Of a DNA stretch of 33,394 nucleotides, positions 29,902-33,394 are shown one piece after another. The stretch lies in NCBI GenBank assembly GCA_013360685.1, contig JABWBD010000027.1:1-33394 (forward strand), read 5' to 3'. Within the stretch, counting starts at the first letter, position 1. Every line of letters begins with the position of its first letter. A program made the translations under genes and the position numbers. The stretch is from Pirellulales bacterium. GTDB lineage: Bacteria > Planctomycetota > Planctomycetia > Pirellulales > Thermoguttaceae. Below the pieces are notes generated by a model. The model was given only the letters and a program-made list of their open reading frames with translations. It was not told where the DNA came from and did no database searches.

Positions 29902-30939
29902 ATGCAATCCCACTTGATTGCGGTCTGCTTTTGCCTGTTTTCTTGGTTGGCTGTCGCCGGGGCGCAGGCCCTTGCGGCCGGACGGGCCGAACTGGAAGTC
30001 TATACGGAGGAGCGGGTGCCTATCACGGCCCAGCACGAATGGCTGCGGGAACTTTCGCAGGCGGGGATCTCCAGCGTGCGGATCCGTGCCAGGCACGCGG
30101 GCGACGAGTTGGGGATCGCCACGCGCGGCACGTCCGGCGCGCCCGTCTATGTCGTCACCGGGGCGATCGTGCCCGGCAATGAGCTTATCGTGCCCGGCGC
30201 CAGGTTTCGGTTGACCGAAGCCCGCCGGCTGGCTCGCTGGTTGGACGAACTGGCGGAGCAGGGACCGCCGTCGCAGCGCGAGGGAAAGGCGGCCTTCGGC
30301 CTGAAAGCGTCGCAACTGGAGCGGTTGCACGAGGAGTTGGCTCGGCCGGTGGGGTTTTCGACGAAGGATGTGGGGCGCCGCGAGGTGGTCGAACGGATCG
30401 CCCGGTCGCTTCGTGTAGCGGTGGCGATGGATGCCGGTGTGGCGGGCGCCATGGGGGGCGACAAGGTGCCGGCCGAGTTGAGCGACCTATCGTGCGGCAC
30501 CGCCCTGGCCTATGTGCTGCGTGCGCCGGGCCTCTGCCTGGTTCCCCGACCGACGGCGGGCGGCGCGGAATTGGCCGTGGTCAGGTCTCAGCCCAACCTC
30601 GAGATCTGGCCGATCGGCTGGGAGCCGGAGAAGTCGCTTCCCGAACTGGCGCCGGGGCTGTACGAATTCTTGAACGTCAACGTCCAGAACGTCACCGTGA
30701 CCACGGTCCTGGACGCGATCAGCCAGCGGGCCAAGCTGCCGGTGCTCATCGATCAGAACGCACTGGCCCGCCACGGCATTGAACCCGATAAGGCCGCGGT
30801 CAACCTGCCGCAGAGCCGCACCACGTACAGCCTGGCCCTGCGGAAGGTCTTGTTTCAGGGCGGGCTAAAGTTCGAAGTCCGCGTAGACGAGGCGGGCAAA
30901 CCGTTTCTCTGGGTCAGCTCGGTCAAGCCGCTGGACTGA
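29902..30939 (+). CDS. Secreted protein of unknown function with a possible STN-like C-terminus
   Basis: A 345-residue protein with a signal peptide (residues 1-26, LIAVCFCLFSWLAVAGAQAL). The N-terminal part has VYTEERVPITAQHEWLREL and GTSGAPVYVVTGAIV. The C-terminal 100 residues (VTTVLDAISQRAKLPVLIDQ, TTYSLALRKVLFQGGLKFEV) resemble the short secretin/TonB N-terminal (STN-like) folds found in planctomycete outer-envelope proteins, but there is no secretin domain. The ATG at 29902 follows AAGGG by nine bases; an earlier codon at 29803 is unlikely. The gene converges with the peptidase gene, one base between stops. Function unknown. Confidence 0.7.
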   Translation: MQSHLIAVCFCLFSWLAVAGAQALAAGRAELEVYTEERVPITAQHEWLRELSQAGISSVRIRARHAGDELGIATRGTSGAPVYVVTGAIVPGNELIVPGARFRLTEARRLARWLDELAEQGPPSQREGKAAFGLKASQLERLHEELARPVGFSTKDVGRREVVERIARSLRVAVAMDAGVAGAMGGDKVPAELSDLSCGTALAYVLRAPGLCLVPRPTAGGAELAVVRSQPNLEIWPIGWEPEKSLPELAPGLYEFLNVNVQNVTVTTVLDAISQRAKLPVLIDQNALARHGIEPDKAAVNLPQSRTTYSLALRKVLFQGGLKFEVRVDEAGKPFLWVSSVKPLD

Positions 30940-30940
30940 C

Positions 30941-32800
30941 TCACAGCAGCCGGTCCAGTTCCTCCACCAACTGCCCAAACTGTGCCAGTGCCGTGTCGAC
31001 CGCGTCCGGCTTTTCCATGTCGACACCCGCGCCGCGGAGCAGGTCGAGCGGGTCTTTCGAGCAGCCGCCTTTGAGGAAACCGAGGTAGTCGTCCAGTTCC
31101 TTCTTGCCGCCGGAGAGCACCCGTTCGGCCAGCGCGATGGCGGCCGACATGCCCGTGGCGTACTTGTAGACGTAAAACGCCCGATAGAAATGCGGGATGC
31201 GGAGGCACTCCAACAAGAGTTCGTCGTCGATGGCGAAGTCGGGACCGAAATAGGTTTCGAGCAGTCCGCGGTAGACGGCCTTGAAGCGGTCGAGCGTGAG
31301 CGGGTCGTTGCGCTCCGCCAGGTCGTGGGTGATTTTCTCGAACTCGGCGAACATGGTCTGGCGAAGGAGCGTTGCGCGGATGGCGTCGATCTGGCGGTTG
31401 ACCAGGTAGGCGCGGTGGCGGTCGTCCTTGGCACGGTCCAACAGGTAACGGCTCAAGAGCTGCTCGTTGAACGTGCTGGCCACCTCGGCTACGAAAATGG
31501 TGTAGTTGTAGTATTGGTACGGCTGGCTGCGCGCCGAGTAATACGAGTGCATCGAGTGCCCCGCCTCGTGGGCCAGCGTAAAGACGTGGTCGAGCACGTC
31601 CGCCTGGTAGTTCATCAGGATGTAGGGATCGCCGTCGAACGAGCCGCAACTGAAGGCGCCGCTCTGCTTTCCCTGGTTTTCGTAGCGGTCGCACCAGCGG
31701 CCATTGAGCCCCCGCTCCAGCACGCCACAGTATTCGCTTCCCAGCGGCTCCAGGGCCGCCACGGTGAACTTCACCGCCTGATTCCAGGTGTGGCGGCTTT
31801 CCAGCTCGCTCAGGATCGGCACGTAGGTGTCGTAATGGTGGATTTGCTTGAGCTTCATCTTCCGCCGCCGCAGGTCGTAATATCGATACAGCGCGGGCAG
31901 ATGCCGATGGACCGAGTCAATCAGATTGTCGTACACCGCCGCGGGCACATTGTCTTCGAACAGCGACGCGGCCAGCGCGCTTGAGTAGTCCCGCGCCTTG
32001 GCGTAGTACACGTCGCGCTGAATCGAGCCAGCGAGCGTCGCCGAGAGCGTGTTTTCATGCGCTGCATATTGACGATAGTACTGGTGAAAGGCGGTCTTGC
32101 GCACGCTGCGTTTGGGTGAATGCAGGCAGGCCGAGAACGACGCGTGGCTCAGCTCGATCTGCTCCCCTTTATCGTTCTTGATCGCGCCGAACTTCAAATC
32201 GGCGTTGTTCAGCTGACGGAAGATCTGGTTGGAGGCCTCCGACATTTCGCTCTGCATGGCCAGCAGCCGCTCTTCGCGGTCGGAGAGCGTGTGCGGTTTG
32301 TGCCGCAGCAGGCGCTCCAGCATCACACGAAAGGGCGCAATCTCCTTGGCCGACAGCAGCGACTTCATCCGCGCATCGTCGATTGCCATGATCTCGGGGC
32401 GAATGTAGCTGGCCGCCTGCGCCGCGCGGCTAGCTGCGTTGCGGAACCGGCCCTGCATGCGCTGGTAGGTGCTGTTGGAGGTGTCTTCGGCGGTCTTCAG
32501 AAAGGCGTACGTTCCCAGCCGCTCTCCCTGGCGGTCGAAGTCGCTGTCGAACTCCAGACATTCGGCTAGCACCTTGGCGCTACTGGCCAGCTTGCCGCGA
32601 AACCGCTCGTACTGGCCAATCCGCGGCTCCCAGGCCGAAAACGATTTCTCCCAGGCCTCGTCACTGGTGAACAGGCTGCCCAGATCCCAGCGGTCGGCCT
32701 CTTTGACATGGCTGCGGCTCGGCAGCGACTTGACCTTGGGTTTGTTGCCCGGCGCTTTGGCAATGTGGTAGGCGAACTGCGTCTTCACGGTTGGTTCCAT
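30941..32800 (-). CDS. pepF: Oligoendopeptidase F (M3 family metallopeptidase)
   Basis: A 619-residue M3B zinc peptidase that cleaves short oligopeptides in the cytosol. The zinc motif is HEAGH (411-415), followed by SMHSYYSARSQPYQ and the third ligand Glu439 in FVAEVASTFNEQLL, the usual M3 spacing. The N-terminal helical domain contains WDLGSLFTSDEAWEKSF, typical of PepF, and the C-terminal part has FYRAFYVYKYATGMSAAIAL. Length matches the family. No signal peptide. The start MEPTVKTQF is the first ATG of the frame; it gives a polar 35-residue lead before the conserved region, so a slightly later start is possible. A truncated aldo/keto reductase gene lies 180 bases away on the same strand. 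Confidence 0.93.
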   Translation of the reverse strand: MEPTVKTQFAYHIAKAPGNKPKVKSLPSRSHVKEADRWDLGSLFTSDEAWEKSFSAWEPRIGQYERFRGKLASSAKVLAECLEFDSDFDRQGERLGTYAFLKTAEDTSNSTYQRMQGRFRNAASRAAQAASYIRPEIMAIDDARMKSLLSAKEIAPFRVMLERLLRHKPHTLSDREERLLAMQSEMSEASNQIFRQLNNADLKFGAIKNDKGEQIELSHASFSACLHSPKRSVRKTAFHQYYRQYAAHENTLSATLAGSIQRDVYYAKARDYSSALAASLFEDNVPAAVYDNLIDSVHRHLPALYRYYDLRRRKMKLKQIHHYDTYVPILSELESRHTWNQAVKFTVAALEPLGSEYCGVLERGLNGRWCDRYENQGKQSGAFSCGSFDGDPYILMNYQADVLDHVFTLAHEAGHSMHSYYSARSQPYQYYNYTIFVAEVASTFNEQLLSRYLLDRAKDDRHRAYLVNRQIDAIRATLLRQTMFAEFEKITHDLAERNDPLTLDRFKAVYRGLLETYFGPDFAIDDELLLECLRIPHFYRAFYVYKYATGMSAAIALAERVLSGGKKELDDYLGFLKGGCSKDPLDLLRGAGVDMEKPDAVDTALAQFGQLVEELDRLL

Positions 32801-32953
32801 CCCTAGAAGTTTCGGTAGATATCAAAGAGCCCGAGCTGCAAAACCGGAATCTACCACGCTTGCGCATGGTTCTGAAGGGCGCTTGCGGTGGGGGAACGGG
32901 AAGCGGCCATCCATGTCGGGGAACGGCGATGAAGGCGTTTATGGGCGGCGTTG

Positions 32954-32972
32954 CCTGTCCCGGAGCGACAGG
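32954..32972 (-). terminator. Hairpin after the aldo/keto reductase fragment
   Basis: CCTGTC (32954-32959) and GACAGG (32967-32972) form a 6-bp stem with a 7-base loop, just past the stop of the minus-strand gene. It could be a terminator or another small palindrome. No T-tract is seen. Confidence 0.4.
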
Positions 32973-32979
32973 GCTGCTG

Positions 32980-33324
32980 CTATGCCTTGCGGCTGGCCTT
33001 GTCGAGTGCGGCGAGTTGATCCTCGCTCAGCGAGACACTCAGCGACCCGAGCAGTTCCTCGGTTTGCCGAACGCTCGTGGCGCTGGCGAGCGGCGCAGCG
33101 ACGCCCGGCTGCGCAGCCAGCCACGCCAGTGCAATCTGCGCAAGTGTGGCCTGGCATTGCTCGGCGACCTGATCCATCGTCGCCAGGACACCCAAGCCAT
33201 CGTCGTTGAGATATTTTTCGGCGGCGGCACTGCGCGCCTTGCCCGCCAGATCGGCTTTGCCACGATATTTGCCGGTCAGAAAACCAGAGGCCAGGCCATA
33301 ATAGGGGACCGCGGCGAATGGCAC
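32980..33324 (-). pseudogene. Aldo/keto reductase, C-terminal fragment
   Basis: About 120 residues match the last third of an aldo/keto reductase of roughly 320 residues: AAVPYYGLASGFLTGKYRGK, then QCQATLAQIALAWLAAQPGV, PLASATSVRQTEELLGSL and VSLSEDQLAALDKASR. The GTG at 33324 is only the first possible start. In-frame homologous residues (LRKVQ) continue upstream to a TAA at 33345-33343. None of the three frames upstream of that, up to the window end, reads like the missing barrel. The gene is therefore broken within 70 bases of the edge, either by a real insertion/deletion or by an assembly artefact. The catalytic N-terminal two-thirds are absent from this window. Confidence 0.7.
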
Positions 33325-33330
33325 TTGAAC

Positions 33331-33394
33331 TTTCCTAAGTGCTTACCGCGGAACTGGTATGGACAAAAATGGCCTCGCTTGCCTTAGTGGTGTT
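33331..33394. other. Sequence of unknown origin breaking the aldo/keto reductase
   Basis: These last bases do not continue the reductase in any frame. They could be the end of an inserted element, which would also explain a sequence boundary here. No transposase code or terminal repeat can be shown within 64 bases. Confidence 0.3.

Overview
The window looks like a chromosomal segment of a GC-rich planctomycete, probably from the Pirellulales side of the phylum or an uncultured relative. The evidence is the gene content: a sialate O-acetylesterase-type (SASA) esterase, a secreted PQQ-type beta-propeller with a WPQFRGPG start, a Tat-exported aldo/keto-reductase-like protein ending in ferredoxin clusters, an FG-GAP surface protein with an LEPR-XLL-type N-terminal signal, and paired sugar phosphate isomerase/epimerase genes. 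It is also full of short GC-rich palindromes of the kind common in planctomycete genomes. No rRNA, tRNA, CRISPR array or complete insertion sequence was seen.

Layout. 1-600: a hicB-hicA toxin-antitoxin pair. 724-2100 (minus): SASA-type esterase. 2321-8783 (plus): a co-directional run of cysteine-synthase-like enzyme, secreted helical/beta-sandwich protein, secreted PQQ-type propeller (its 5' end built from GGC-GGA-GCC hairpins), Tat aldo/keto-reductase-like ferredoxin protein, and a secreted protein with three RidA domains. 8624-9465 (minus): a RelE/ParE toxin with an abnormal 3' end and its antitoxin. 9739-11037 (minus): a membrane protein and a small lipoprotein. The lipoprotein gene is tightly bracketed by integron-type GTTAGGC/GCCTAAC core sites, followed by an attC-like hairpin. 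11283-13666 (plus): ECF sigma factor, anti-sigma factor and PDZ protein operon. 14122-15621 (plus): HPt protein and a receiver/HD-GYP regulator. 15773-20666 (minus): glnE, miaB and a small membrane protein. 20972-23410 (plus): a large secreted protein with an internal duplication. 23510-24174 (plus): Phd/VapB-type antitoxin and PIN toxin. 24211-25803 (minus): FG-GAP repeat protein. 26363-27157 (plus): secreted propeller-like protein. 27161-29496 (minus): two tandem sugar isomerase paralogs. 29902-30939 (plus): secreted protein of unknown function. 30941-32800 (minus): oligoendopeptidase F. 32980-33324 (minus): C-terminal piece of an aldo/keto reductase, broken near the window edge.

How the genes fit together. 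Housekeeping functions (GlnE control of glutamine synthetase, MiaB tRNA modification, PepF peptide turnover) sit among typical planctomycete secreted proteins and three toxin-antitoxin modules. The two most system-like assemblies are the sigma/anti-sigma/PDZ envelope-signalling operon and the HPt plus HD-GYP c-di-GMP pair.

The most unusual content is in small DNA elements. There is an integron-cassette-like unit at about 10.4-11.0 kb. Two dispersed copies of a roughly 130-bp element with 31-bp terminal inverted repeats lie at 13.9 and 29.7 kb. A heptanucleotide tandem array abuts the glnE start codon. A triple 30-bp arm repeat separates the two isomerase paralogs. All functional calls come from reading the sequence and from family knowledge; no database search was run.
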